This document shows, piece by piece, positions 1-12,427 of a stretch of 64,000 nucleotides of DNA (positions are counted from its first letter, which is position 1; every line of letters starts with the position of its first letter). The notes below the pieces were generated by a model. It was not told the origin of the DNA. It did no database searches and worked only from the letters and a program-made list of their open reading frames with translations. The position numbers were made by a program, and so were the translations under genes. Origin of the DNA: Tetrahymena elliotti 4EA (Eukaryota > Ciliophora > Oligohymenophorea > Hymenostomatida > Tetrahymenidae); NCBI GenBank assembly GCA_000231825.2, contig JH720354.1, positions 410,965 to 474,964 of the forward strand. Reading direction: 5' to 3'.

Positions 1-1439
1 CCAAAGATTTCATTGACAAACCTATCAGCTATGTCTTATACAACCTCTTCTCCGCCAAGTCTGATAACCAAAGGAATTTATTTTTCTTCATTTTTAGCAT
101 CATTATTTTAGTTTGATTAAGATCTCTTGTTGCTTTGTTTTGCACTTTCATTTTTATTGCTTTAATCTTCTGCTATTAAATTTAAAGGAAGATTTCGATT
201 TAAAATTTTTAATAATTCAAAATCAATCTACCTGATTTTTTTCTATTATATCTTGAGAAAGTATCTATGTCCTCCTTGGCATTATTATGAAATGGGCACC
301 CACCTGTTGCTTACTACTTTAGAGGATTTTCTCTATCATGTTATTAGAAAGTGTGTACGAGTCTAAGAATTTCTTCTGGATTTATGCTTATAGAGATATC
401 GTTTATGCTCATATGTCTTAAAATTTAATTGCTATCAATAATAAATGTGGATTTGAAAGCTGCGCCTTTTTTTAGAAAAAATAAAATCATTAAGTAAGCA
501 TATAGAAATGCTCCAATATCAAAATGAAGGAAAAATAATAAAAATTTTTATACACTCACCTTTCTCTCCTGCTTCCCCATCTTCTATCACTACTCCATAA
601 CTTGTAGAAATTTACTTATCAACATCTGATAGCAGAGGAATTTCTAAATTGCCTAAGCCACCTTCTGATTTAGGTTTTTGGCAATAATTCATGTGAGCGA
701 ACTAACTATCTTAAGAGCATCCAATCACTTGGCATGCTGCTTTAACGAATTTCTCATTTAATTCGGAGAAGGCTAAAATTTCTTTTCTGCTTAATTCAGA
801 GAAATCATAAGGAAAGAAAAATAGCACAACATATTAACCTTTGTAATCTCTTAGAGAAATTTTCTTGAAACCTTTATTAAAATATGCCATCCCAGAGAAG
901 TTGGGAGCAGGACGTTTGATAAAAGTGTATTAATAATCAGCAGATTGATAAGTTTGTTTAGCACTTTCTCTTGCACTATCTTTATTTTCTATCCTATTTT
1001 CTGATTTAGCAATCTTTACATTGTCTTCCTAATGAATGTTGGTAAATGTAGGTATGTCGTTTTTAGATTTCTTGCTATGAGCATTATAATTATTATATTA
1101 TTCTATTATTAATAAAAAAATTGATAAGAATCATTAAGCTAAATATTTAGTTTTTCATTTCTTAAAATTCTACAAAATTAATTTATTTCAATCATTCTAT
1201 TGTAAAATAGTTCATGAAAATATTATTTGGGATTGACTTTCATGAAATACAAAAGAAAAGGATAAAAAGAAATTAGAAAATAAGGCTACTCTTTTCTTAG
1301 GGCTTAGACATATCTTGAGAATCAACTGTGTTTTTCTCGTCAAATCCATATGGATGTTACTATTAACAATTTCCCATTTAGATTGATGATGTATATGTGA
1401 ATGTATTATTTGTCTTAATAAAAATGTTTTATCAAACAA
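1..1439 (-). CDS. Peroxiredoxin-like pseudoenzyme joined to a truncated-globin-like domain (3' partial)
   Basis: Read with TAA/TAG as Gln. The segment from about 1110 to 560 is a clear AhpC/TSA peroxiredoxin fold: DYKGQYVVLFFFPYDF, then IPLLSDVDKQ, then after the intron AAFKSTFIID and ILRHMSIND. The catalytic residues are changed. The canonical DFTFVCPTE is DFSELSRKE (Ser codon at 789-791 where the peroxidatic Cys belongs), and the Pro-Arg before the Gly-Gly is Pro-Lys. Introns at 466-559 and 173-231 keep frame. The last exon is a hydrophilic Q/N/K/S linker followed by IPLVIRLGGEEVVQDIADRF, which resembles the first helices of group I truncated haemoglobins, and runs off position 1. A CP motif (GGCPFH) precedes the linker. 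The 5' end is uncertain: an ATG at 1439 opens a possible first exon, joined by an intron to the exon near 1105. The peroxiredoxin part is sure, the globin part is likely. Confidence 0.75.
173..231 (-). other. Intron between peroxiredoxin-like and globin-like parts
   Basis: GT...AG intron of 59 bases on the minus strand. Reading straight through stays open but gives a poor basic sequence. Removing it restores a frame with a recognisable LGGEE globin-type start. Confidence 0.6.
466..559 (-). other. Intron inside the peroxiredoxin-like domain
   Basis: The donor is GTGAGT and the acceptor lies in a T-rich to TAAAAAAAG tract. Removal joins GEAGEKG to AAFKSTFIID, which matches the family across the junction. 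Length is 94 bases, phase 1. Confidence 0.9.
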
Positions 1440-3398
1440 TTCAAGTTTTTATTTCAATCAAAAACCGCTTTATTAAAGTGCTAAATCTAATTGCAACAAG
1501 TCTTTTAATCCTTAAAACTCTTTGTTAACAAATAATTTGCTAAAATAACTGAGTAAAAAGTTTATTTTTAATTTATTGATTTGTTTCTTCCTCTTACTTT
1601 TTTTAAAATCAAAGAACAATTTATCTGCAAAATATAAAAATTTGTTTTTTAACTAACTTTTAATACAAATAAAAGCTAACATACAACAATTACTATGATT
1701 GCATTAGTAAATTAACTAATTAATTAATCAATCAATTAATTAGTATTTATTATTTAACTAACTAATTCAAAAACAATTAACTCTTCATTCTTATTTGAAT
1801 TTATATTTTAAACTAATTTTCTACATAATTCATTCAACCTTCATTTTCAATCAATCTACCAATCAACCAGAAATATATATAATTATTAAGTATAGGGGCT
1901 ACTAAATTTTCTTAATTATACATTTATAAACAATATTTATTCACTCTCATCTAATAAATATTAATTTATTGACTTATTTCTTTTCACTTGAGATTCAATC
2001 GCATGATTTTGGTGTGTAAACTCAATTCATTCTTTTCTCATCTGAATTTTGGGTTAATTTAGAAACCCAAAATTAAATATTTCACTTTGTGGTAAAAGAA
2101 GATTTCTTTCTTTATTCTATTTAATCTATTTTTATCCCAAAATTAATAATTTTTCTATTTTAAATTTCTCAAGAAATACTAATCAAAAGTATTTATCAAT
2201 TTATATTTTTTAATTTAGCAATTAATAAAAATAATAACTTCATGAATATAGCAAATATCCCTTTTAATTAAATCAGTGAATTTTCTTTTAAAAATAACTT
2301 AAAAAATTTATTTTTAATTTCTCATGTTAATTTTAAATGCAAAAAATTATAAAGTAATTGACAAATCATAAATAGACATTTTATTCTAGAAAAATAAGAG
2401 TTAATTTTAGTATTAAATTTATTGTCGATTTTAACTATGTTAATCAAAATTTGAGAGAAGCAACACTGTTTTTATAAAATTAACTGAAAATTCAATTTTT
2501 TATGTAAACAAATCTTTATTAATAAAACAAAATATTAATTTTAGTTTAAAATAAATTGTTTGATAAATTTTAAACAAACCAAATTTTTTTCAGAGTAAAT
2601 TTTAAATAATTTTACTTTTTTGTCTTTATTACCAATTATTTTTACTTTGGTAAAATTTATTCAGGATTCAATTTGATATTATCAGTTAATATTTTTTTGT
2701 TTGTATTTAAAAATTCTTGAATAAACTATTTTTAGATTAAAAACCTTTCAAAGCTTATTTCATAATTTTTTATTAACAATAATTTACTTTTTTGATTACT
2801 TATCACAGGTAGATTTAGCCTTCAGTAAATCAAATATCTTTAAAATAAAATTTTAGTAAATTATTATTAGATAATATTTAACTTTTTTTAAAATTAATTT
2901 TCTCATTTGTTTTAACTTAACAAAATTTAACTGCCAACATAAAGAGTATTATCAAAATTTCTTGATTAATATAGAAATAAGCACTAAAAAAAGAATATAT
3001 TTTTTGTTGTCAAGAATGTTTAATTGATTTTGTTAGTAATTTATTTTTTAATTGAAAAATATTTTTTAACAAAATGATTACTGATTATTGCAAAAATAAT
3101 TTTCTTTTTATAAAAATAGACTAAAAATTATCACTTTTCTAATATAATAGTCATACTTAAGTAAGTATTTAATTATGAATCAGAATAGTATTATAAAAAT
3201 ATTTAATTTTAAATTTAATTCAATTAACATTAAAAATATCTTCTTTTGTTAATAAGAGATGAAAAAATAAACTATTTTTTCCCTCTAATTTTTAAAATAA
3301 ATAATTGGAATGTAAAAAAAATTCAAAGATAAAATTTAAGTTATTTCTAAAAAGGATTTATACTGACCAATAAATTTTCATATTAATTTTTTGCAATT
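1440..3398. other. Intergenic, very AT-rich
   Basis: This divergent intergenic region separates a minus-strand gene from a plus-strand gene and should hold both promoters. It is mostly A and T with short runs such as repeated TTAATTAA/ATCAATCAATTAAT near 1715-1745. I see no gene in it. Confidence 0.6.
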
Positions 3399-5675
3399 AT
3401 GAATGAGTTTGAAAGCAGATTTGAATATGTAAAGGCTTTAAGAATCCACGATTATGAATTTTAAGCTTTGATAAAATTTTTCAAAAAGAAAATTTAAGAT
3501 AGAAAATTAATATTAAAAATTTCTTCTAGTTTCTTTCATAAATTGATTCTAGTTAGTTATCATATTCTAAATATTTAATTCAATATTAAAAGACACATCA
3601 TAATTAAATTTTGTTTTTTATAATTTAGATTTTCATTTTATCAAGGAAAATTATAATAGATTTTAAAGTATTATCTTTAGCAGTGGCATCGAAGACTAAC
3701 TAATAAATAAATTAATATACAGAATTAATTCTAAGTATAAACAAACTTAATTTTCAACCTAGAGTTGCAAATGAATGCATCATAAATATAGAAAAAATAT
3801 GAGCTACAAAAGCAAAAAATTCAAGAACTTGTTTTTTAAATTGAAAAAGAGTATAAGGAATCAAGTTAACTAAATTTTGAAAGATAGAAGGAATAGGAAG
3901 ATCGCGAAAATGAAATGGAGAGAATTAAATAGAAGCTGTCAATGATTAAAAACTAAAATGAAGAATTATAATTATCAGCAAATGAATCTTTTTTGAGAAA
4001 TAGTTATTTGCAAAAGTAGATTGAGGAATCTGAATCAGAATAGCAATAAAATATGCTAATAATTTAGCAGATGAATAGGAAGCTAAACTACTTGCAAGAC
4101 ATTAAAAAAAATTTAGAAAATATGAATAATATTCATTCAAATAGCTTGGAAAATGCATCCTTAATGGAGCAAACTAATGAAGAGTATAAAAAATAAATGG
4201 AACAAAATAATATTAAAATATAAAAAATAGACACAGAAATTCAGTTCTCTAAAGAGAGGCTCGAAGCATTATTAAAAAAGTATTAATAGTTGAAAATGAA
4301 TGAAAAGAATATAAAGGAATTATAGCAATGTTTGGATAAAGAAAAGAGTAAATATAATAAGTAAGTCCAAAATCTCTCTGTGTAGAATTCTATGCTTTAG
4401 AGTTAAGTTAAAGAAATGTAAGCAAGTTATTTTTAAGTCAAATAAGATGCCAAGGCAAATAAAGAACCTCGAAAGCAGCATACCTTAGCATAAATTGCAT
4501 AAATTTTAACTCCTGAAGATTTTGATCGTAAACCTAAGTATAATAAAGAGCTATCAGAAACGTCTTGTAAAACCTTTCATCTTTTTCAGGAGAGCTCCTT
4601 TATGAATAAGATAAAAGTATCTGACTTCAATTAGAATAATTTTCCTGATAATGAAAGTGATTCAAAATCATTTATTTCTCTGAAATATTAAACAAATCCA
4701 TAAACATCCAATTTGGCTTCAGCATCTCTTAAAAATAGTACCCAATAAAATTAAAATAATTAAAAGAATTTAAGCAATTTAAATCTACAAAACATTAGCA
4801 TTTCAAATAAAAATTATAATCTGAGTAATTCAATTTAATCAAATGAACAAAATTTGAAAGATAAAAATTAGTAGTTCAATAAATAAGAGTAATCTTCAAT
4901 TTAAAAGTAAAGGCTACCTGACACTAAATCTTCTTCATCATAAAATAATTAGTAAGGATAGTAATAGAATTAGTAATAATATTAAGCAAATGAGAATGGA
5001 ATACAGCGATTTAATTAATAATCATTTTAGACAAAAACAGCTTAATAAGTTCCTCCTTCTTCTTAAACTTCATAAATTACTAACTAAAACGGCTAATAAA
5101 TTATGATATAATAAAAAGATATAAATTTGCAGAAGTAATCAGATTATTTGCAGTAAAAGTAGCAAGTGCAACAATAATAATCTTTTCAAACATAAAAGTA
5201 GCTTTAAGAGTAACCTTAAAAGTAGCAACCTCCTAATAAATAATAAATAATTTAATAAATTAACAAAAACATATAAAGAAATAGAGCTATAACTACATAC
5301 TAAAATGAAGATACATATTCTTTAAATCCATATTAAAAATAAGGTTCAAACTCGAAAATTTAAAGCAATTTATCCACAATCTATGAAAGCAATTAAAAAA
5401 TACAAGAAAAACCAGAAAATTTAGAAGACACTCCTAAAAAAGTTAGACCATCTAATAATTTAGAAGTTCCTCAAAGAATGAGATGTGCTGCATCCCTTCA
5501 AAGTTCTTCAGATTTTAATCATAAAACAGCCTTTAACTCGGATGTAAAAGAAAGAAAATCGCAAGTAACACATATTAGATAAAAATCAAATTCCATCTAC
5601 TAAAGTTTGATGATTGGAGCTGGAGTTGTGGCTGCAAGTTATATGTACTATAAATTAGCTCCAAAAAAATAGTGA
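3399..5675 (+). CDS. Tail-anchored coiled-coil, Q/N-rich protein
   Basis: The frame is open for 758 codons from ATG 3399 to TGA 5673. The N-terminus is amphipathic (residues 1-30). Residues about 125-350 are a long heptad-like coiled coil rich in E, K, Q and N. Residues about 400-690 are low-complexity Q/N/S sequence with runs coded by TAA and TAG. The last 20 residues form one hydrophobic segment, SLMIGAGVVAASYMYY, followed by KLAPKKQ, so the protein is probably tail-anchored with its bulk in the cytosol. The stretch at about 3500-3625 is less coding-like and could be a frame-neutral intron. I recognise no enzymatic domain. The design suits an organelle tether or scaffold, but that is inference. 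Confidence 0.8.
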
Positions 5676-6479
5676 AAAATTAATCTTGTTTAATTGAAAT
5701 AAACATACAAAAAGAATAATTACAGGTTAGATCGAGCTGAGAATAATTAATTGAAATATTTATTTGAATTTAAATTGAAAAATAAACTTTTCAAAAATAT
5801 TAATTTTGAAAAGAAAATTAGCTGAAAAACAATTAAATTATCATTAAGATAGTTTGATAAAGTTGAACAATTTGAAATAATTTATAAAAATTATATATAA
5901 AATACTAAATTATTTATTAAAATTTTACTTAAATATTATGTATTGATTGATCATTGATTTAAAAAAATCATATTACAAATGTTTATTTATATGGTTAATT
6001 TACCAATAATATACAAGTTTAATTATTATTCTTATTTATTTTATTTTTTTTAAATAATGAGTGTAAGGATGAGTGGCACTACTAGCTTAAGAATTTTTAT
6101 AAAGAGACTAAGAATTTTAAAAGGAAAAATTTTTTGGTTCTATTATTAAAAGAATGAAAGTTAATAGAGAGAGAATTAGAGGTTAGTTTTATTAGTCTAT
6201 TTAGGTTTATTTTAGCAATTTATTTTAAAAATAAAATCGATAAGTTATCCATTTTTAGTGAAATAGGTAGTCGAGTTTATTTATTTAGGTGGTTTTAGGG
6301 AATAAGTTAAGAAGGTTTTATTGATTTTTTAAAAAATCAACACTAAAATTGAAAGTAAACTAGCTCTGGTAATTTTTTAAGTCTGACTGAAACTTCTTTC
6401 TTCAAGTATGATGAGAGGTTGTTTGACCTTGATTAAATTAGGAATTGTGAAAATTAAAATGTGAGGAAATAAAGATTAC
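5676..6479. other. Gap with long open frames but no assigned gene
   Basis: Both strands stay open for about 100-200 codons here: plus from ATG 6057 to about 6390, and minus from about 6640 down to a TGA near 5952. The minus frame continues from the last visible leucine-rich repeat and may be the C-terminus or 3' UTR of that gene. Composition does not favour either frame strongly. Confidence 0.3.
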
Positions 6480-9400
6480 TTCATATTTAAAGAGAAATAC
6501 TTAAGCTTTATCCATTTTTAAATATATTTTTCAAAATAAGAAGTATCAATATCATCTATCTTGTTCTTCCTAAAAAATAAAATTTTATTTAACATATATT
6601 TTTATCTACTTATTCTTAGTTTTACCTAAGATTAATTACTATCTGAGATATTCCCTAGCATTTTGACAGGCTTCTTAAAAGAAAAGCAAATCCTTTTTCT
6701 TGAAGTAGGTTATTGCTATTTTATTAAAATTAATTAAATATTTTATTTTGAGCTTTCAAATCATAAATCATAATTTTATTTAACATTCATAATAATATTA
6801 ATTTTCATTTTTTATTTTGAATAAAGTCAAAGTAGAAGAGTCTTTAAATATTATGAATAGCTAACATTTTGTTAGAATTAGATATTTTTTAATTATTGTT
6901 ATTTATTACCTTAGATCAATTTCAAAGCTTTGCAAATTAGGTATGGTATCAATAAATTAATTTAGATTAATAAGAGACTCGTCTGTAAGTTAGTTATGGC
7001 TTTTTATTTGTTAAAGATATTAAATTCAAAATAAAATTAAACATTTTTACGTTAGGGAAAGGAGTAAATTTTATATTTTATTGCATTCTTTAAGCTGTAG
7101 GAAAAGTTACTGAGTTACTTAATCATTAATAAATGTCAATCTTTTTAAACAAAATCAATTATTAATTTTTCATAAATAGACTAACTAAAAATTAAATACC
7201 CTATCCTTAAATGGAGATGCTTCAAATTATTAAAGCATTATAAAGTCTCTCCCACTAAATATAGACCTTTTGGTTCAATTTTATTTTCACTATGCAGTTA
7301 AAAAAGAATTATTGGTTTTGTATTTTCAAAGATAATTTTACTCTAAGGTTAGCTTTAATTTATTAATAAACTACATGTCTTTTATGCTTTCACACAGGGC
7401 TTTGACACCTACATATGAAAATGTGTTTCCCCTATAGAAGTAATAGATTAATTTTAGATTATATTTTTTAATCTTACATAAAATTCATATCTAAGACTTA
7501 TATATTTTCATGCTTCGAAATTTAGTGAGAAATAGCCTTCATTAATCTGTCATCAATCATATTTTGGCTAAACAATAAAGTTTAAATTTTCATGTTGAAT
7601 TTTTCAATTCAAAAATACCTCAAATCAAGAGAGAAATTCTTCAAAGTGTTGAATTTTTGCTTTTTTGAACAGCAAAGAACTTTAAAGTATTAGAAGAATT
7701 TCTTAAACTCAAAGAGATCAAGACTTTTAATCTAATTTTAGCTAAGAAAAGATATTGAATAAGTATGAAAGAGAACATGAATTTTAATTTACCTCATTGA
7801 AATAGAAAATGTTTCAACCTTTTTAAGTATTGAAAGAGCACTATAAATAGATTAAATTTCTAGATCAATATTTGTCCCTATTATATTTTAACTTTTCATA
7901 AATGTTTAGAGTATCTATCCTTTTGTCTTAAAAATTATACTTGTAATTTAGAACAATCTCTTTTGCATTCGAATTATTGCTGATAGAATCATTTAAGAAG
8001 TTAGCTCCATCGTCTGTAATCAAGTTTAGGCTTTTATTTAAATAAAAATTTATTTATTGAATTTTTAACTTAAAATATTTATAGTACCCTAAATCTAAAT
8101 GCATTATTCTAATTGTAGGCATTCTTGCAATCACTTCTGAAAGGTGGTAAACACCATAGTCACCTATTTCGTTTCGACTTAATAAGAATAAAAATTTAAT
8201 TCTTAATAACATTTATTAAAAGAATATTTCTACTTAAAGTTTAAGAATAAGTGCTGTAAATTTCTGAACCATCTAAAGCCTTAGCTAAATATTTCAGCGC
8301 CTTATTAACCAATATCATTCCAACTATTTTGTTTGAATAAAAATCATTTTAAATTTCAGATAAATATTTTTAGTTGTATTACTAAAGATTCAAATTAAGA
8401 CTAAAAATATTATTGCATGTCTAGAATATTGATGTTAAGTTCTTTAATCCTCCTGTACCAATTTAATTACCTCTATTAAAAATAAAAACATTAAATATTA
8501 ATGATGATAATATTTAAATCTGTAAGTTTTTAAATTAAAAAATGAAGTCAATTATATTATTAAATCTTTTATCGTTTAGACATCAATTAAACTATTTACC
8601 AATCGATTTCTTGTTTAAAATTAAAAATGCAAAGTAGATTATTCTGAGATGAAAAATTTGATTTTATTTAATATTTTAAAAATATAAAATGATTGATTTT
8701 TGAATACGAAAATGTTCTTTTCAATAATTTATTATTCTTTTTTCTTAATTTTATGTAGTTTGAATTAAGGTTTATATATTTATTCTAAATAAGTAGTATT
8801 CAATTACCCTAAATCGAGATGGAAGGTCTCAACTGCTACACATTTTTTAAGAATTTAGCTCATATACCACACACCTTGCTCAGTTATATTATCATATCTA
8901 AATTATTTTTAATAGGTGACTTATTATTTATATGTTTGATATCGTCAATATATTGTTTACTTTAATATTAAGTAGAGAGTGTAAATTTTTTCCAAGGATA
9001 TCAGATTTTTAAAGATAGCTCCTATACCCTCATCTCCTAACCTAATTTCTCTATAAAAGTAAAATTAACACTGTAAAAGTATTGAATCATAAATGCATTA
9101 ATATTTGAGATAAGTGAAAAATTTATCTTTAAAGTAATTTGTGACTGCATATTATGATTCAAAATAGCTAAGTCGTATTTGGTATTAATTAATATTACGA
9201 TAAATCCAAAAAAAATTCCCTCAGGTTCTGTAATCTTTTTAAACTTTATGATAGCAAAACCAGCTGATCGTCACTTAAATATTCTCTGTTGATAAAATAA
9301 AATATAAATTGACAGCTAAATATGGAGGCAAAAAGCGATATCAATGCAAAAAATAAATATAAATCAGTATTCTCTTTATTTATAATAAAGGAGAAGATCT

Positions 9401-10170
9401 TTACTTGAGTTTAATAAATATTTCAGATAATGTATTTTAATTATAAGTCTTTAAGCTTATATCTGCTACTTCTTTCACATCTCTGATTGACTTACGAGGA
9501 AGTAAACTTCTATTTTATATTATAAATAAAATAATTAAGTCAGTATTTAGAAGTTGAATATAATTTGTGTATTTTTCAAAAAGTTTTGCATCTACTATGG
9601 CAATAAATTATCAATTAAATAGAATAAAAATGATGATAAATTATTAGATGCCAATAGCGAATTGATTCTAAAATTCACTAAAAAGCTTAAAATAATATAC
9701 TTATGACGCTAGTATTGCATACTTTACCATTAACTTGGCTAGTAACTCAATAGGACAGCCTATTTTAATTGAACTATTTTAATTCCAAAATGCTAAGTTT
9801 AAAAGAAATCTTGGTTGAATATTAAATTTCTTGTATTTTAATAAATTAGATGAATTTAATCAATCAATTCTTTGTGCTCAGAAAAAAGTGCAAAGAAAGA
9901 TTGATTTGTATAATCTTCTTTAATATTATTATTTGCTTTTTTTTACGATTTTTTAATATAAATTAAACAATCGTTTATAATATCCTTACTTTTGGTATTA
10001 TTAGCTTCTTTCTTTCTTTAATTGCGGCTAGCTTTTCAAATTAAAATTTACTAAGCAATGTTCTTAAATAATTTGAATTGCTTTCTTAAAATAAAGCACA
10101 AGCTAGTTGTAACAGATATAATTAGATTTAAATATATCTTACAATTACAAAATTTTACTTATTCCTGAAC
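6480..10170 (-). CDS. Leucine-rich-repeat (ribonuclease-inhibitor-like) protein, multi-exon
   Basis: Many short minus-strand segments each encode one LRR of the ribonuclease-inhibitor type, with endings such as LDLG, IDLR or LNL. Examples are SDDQLVLLSQSLKRLQNL near 9290-9230, ITEQGVWYMSQILKKC near 8910-8850, GDYGVYHLSEVIARMP near 8160-8110, ITDDGANFLNDSISNN near 8020-7970, GVKALCESIKDMQFINKLKL near 7395-7340, LTDESLINLNQFID near 6985-6945, and EKGFAFLLRSLSKC near 6700-6660. The frame changes between them, so introns separate the repeats. The part above 9310 (up to about 10170) has coding-like frames, including PIELLAKLMVKYAILA, that are probably N-terminal. Exact ends, splice sites and exon number are not resolved. 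Such proteins usually bind other proteins; no partner can be named. Confidence 0.7.
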
Positions 10171-11195
10171 CCATTAATTATCTATTTTGAATAATGTAAA
10201 ACAGTAATAGATAATTTGTAATTAAATAAATTCAGTGATTTCAGTCAATACAAATATTTTAATTTTGACATTCCTCGTAATTATTGCTGCTTCTTACTGA
10301 TTAATTCCATCAGAATATTCATATTCTTTTATTTTCATTCATCTCAAACAAAATTAAAAAATATTTATATCAATCAATTAACAAATACCTACTCAATTTA
10401 GTAAAGTATTTTCAAATAAACCAGCATCAATCTTTCAACGAGAATCAATTTTCAATTACTTCTGTTCTTTTCTCTATCTAATTAATACTTTTTTTAAATG
10501 AAATAAACATAAATAATCTATGCCAAACTGGAGTTTTACAAATTACTAAAAATAGAACAAATTTTTTGAAATAAAATCTCTGGTAAAGCTTTTGATTTTT
10601 ATAATTAAAAAGAAGTAATCAGCACAAAAGAAAAGTAAATGAAAATAAACATAGCTAATTCAATTAAGGAAAAATACATTTTTACATTAAAAATAATCAT
10701 ATTTTAATTTCCTGAAAAATTGATTACAAACAATAGTAAAATCTAAATTTCCAAGAAAAATCTAAAAAGTAAGAAAAAAAGAGTTTTAGTTCAAATTAAA
10801 TGAGATAAAACTCATATTTCTTATGATCGATCTTATGATATTATTTGCTCTTTTAATTAAGAAAATATTATATCAAACACTTTTTGGCAAGAAATAAAAC
10901 TTATAATAAGATAAAATTAATTTAATTCATATAAATGATTTCACAAAGTTTTATCATAAATTCAAGAAAACCAATTAATATTATTTATTTGCCAACTCAC
11001 ATGCATAACAGTATCAAAAAAATATCTTTATATTTTTTAAGCAAAGATATTTTTAAGCAGGCATTTATTAAAAACCATAAAAGCTTTGAAAAAATTAGCC
11101 AAAATAAAATAAAATAAAATGAAAGATTACATGAAATAATTTTAAAGTGATAAATATTATTTATACTTGATATACAAACAAAATAAAAAATAAAT
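10171..11195. other. Intergenic, AT-rich
   Basis: Short frames occur, but none shows a family motif or a convincing composition. This gap separates the 5' side of the LRR gene from the 3' end of the PARG-like gene. Confidence 0.5.
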
Positions 11196-12275
11196 TCAAT
11201 TTCCATCTGAATATCCCCATTAAAAGTTTTAATTAAAGAGGAAAGACAGAAATTATGTTTCTATTTGATTACTATCATTTATACATTAATTCATTCTTTA
11301 ATCTTATAAAAATTTTTCATAGAGCTATTTACCCTAGTCAAAACCCTTCTTTCCTTGAATATCAAAGGTATGATAGACAACATTCTTTATACCACTCAAA
11401 TGGGCAGCATACAATTATATACAAGCTATTAACTATCTGTTGTTACCAAATGCACCACAGCCCCAATTTCCTGTATGGAGCTCTACTTATTCTCCTTAGC
11501 TTAACTCCTCTGCTAAACTAAATGAGTTTTTAGCTGTTTCAAATAAGAATTTTATTTCATCAAACTTATAAGCTCCAATACCATGACCTAGTGCAGCCAT
11601 AGCAATAAAATTGGTAAAATGCTTGTTTTCTCTTATTGGTATGCACATTTTATCAATATAAACTAAACTTGCTTTTGCAAAATTATTTCCATATAAACCA
11701 AAACTATTTTCATTAGTAGGCTATATCTTCACTTCCCCAAGTCTTTAGACATTTTTAATTAAAATAGGAGTTGGGCCATTTTCTATTGTATAAGGAGCTA
11801 CATTTTTTCCTAGTAATTCAGCAGCTACTCTCACATGTGGTAAAAGAGGATGCTCTGCACATTAAATTTCATCTTATGCAAATAAATTTGTATTGTAAAA
11901 ACCAAAAAGATGTTTGTCTGCGAAATTGATATACCATTACCTTCTATCATTTGTAGAAGTATAAGAATAGCCACTTTTAATGTCTATTATAGATATGTCT
12001 TGTTCAAGATTTTTATAATTGCTAACAAATTTTGCATTATTTTTACATCTATAATAAGAAATGATTTCCGTTTTATCTTAATCAGTCAGCACATCTAAAA
12101 ATTTTTTATATAAATGCTATTTATATTAAGTTAGTTTCACTAATTCTAAATTTAGTAAATCCTTCACACTAGATGAAAAGTAAGAATAATTTGTTTCTTC
12201 TAACACTTATGGACTAATGGTTTTTTGTGTTGAAAAAAGCTTATTACTGAAAAAACTTTTTAAGTTCAAGGACAT
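11196..12275 (-). CDS. Poly(ADP-ribose) glycohydrolase-like protein
   Basis: Single-exon gene of 359 residues with ATG at 12275 and TGA at 11196-11198. The C-terminal half carries the PARG catalytic-domain signature TGNWGCGAFGNNRQLIACIQ (about 11420-11480), followed by KNVVYHTF. Upstream, YINFADKHLF then AQDEIQCAEHPLL (about 11840-11920) aligns with the PARG segment that holds the Gly-rich diphosphate loop and the catalytic Gln-Glu-Glu. Here the three-glycine loop is replaced by FGFYNTN and QEE is QDE. The Glu at the catalytic position is kept (codon 11868-11870). PARG enzymes remove poly(ADP-ribose) from proteins. Fold membership is strong, but activity is uncertain because of the altered loop. 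It is short beside animal PARG and lacks a regulatory N-terminal region. Confidence 0.85.
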
Positions 12276-12427
12276 TTTTTTGTTTGACTTTTTAATAAAA
12301 ATATTGGAAGAAAAGCAAAAATGTATTTGTTAGAATATGTTTATATGTAATATCAAAATATTAATTAATTTTTGTTTTTCCTTTTGAAAATATTAAATAA
12401 ATAACTCTTTTATTTCCTAAAAATATT

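Noticed and set aside
1715..1745. TTAATTAA/ATCAATCAATTAAT run as a possible regulatory palindrome or telomere-like repeat
   Set aside because: It is low-complexity AT sequence and does not match the G4T2 ciliate telomere repeat.
6057..6389. Plus-strand open frame of about 110 codons with an ATG
   Set aside because: Frames of this length arise often when only TGA stops translation; composition is poor and the opposite strand is equally open.
11255..11521. Plus-strand frame of 88 codons
   Set aside because: It is antisense to the PARG signature region; the minus frame has family motifs.
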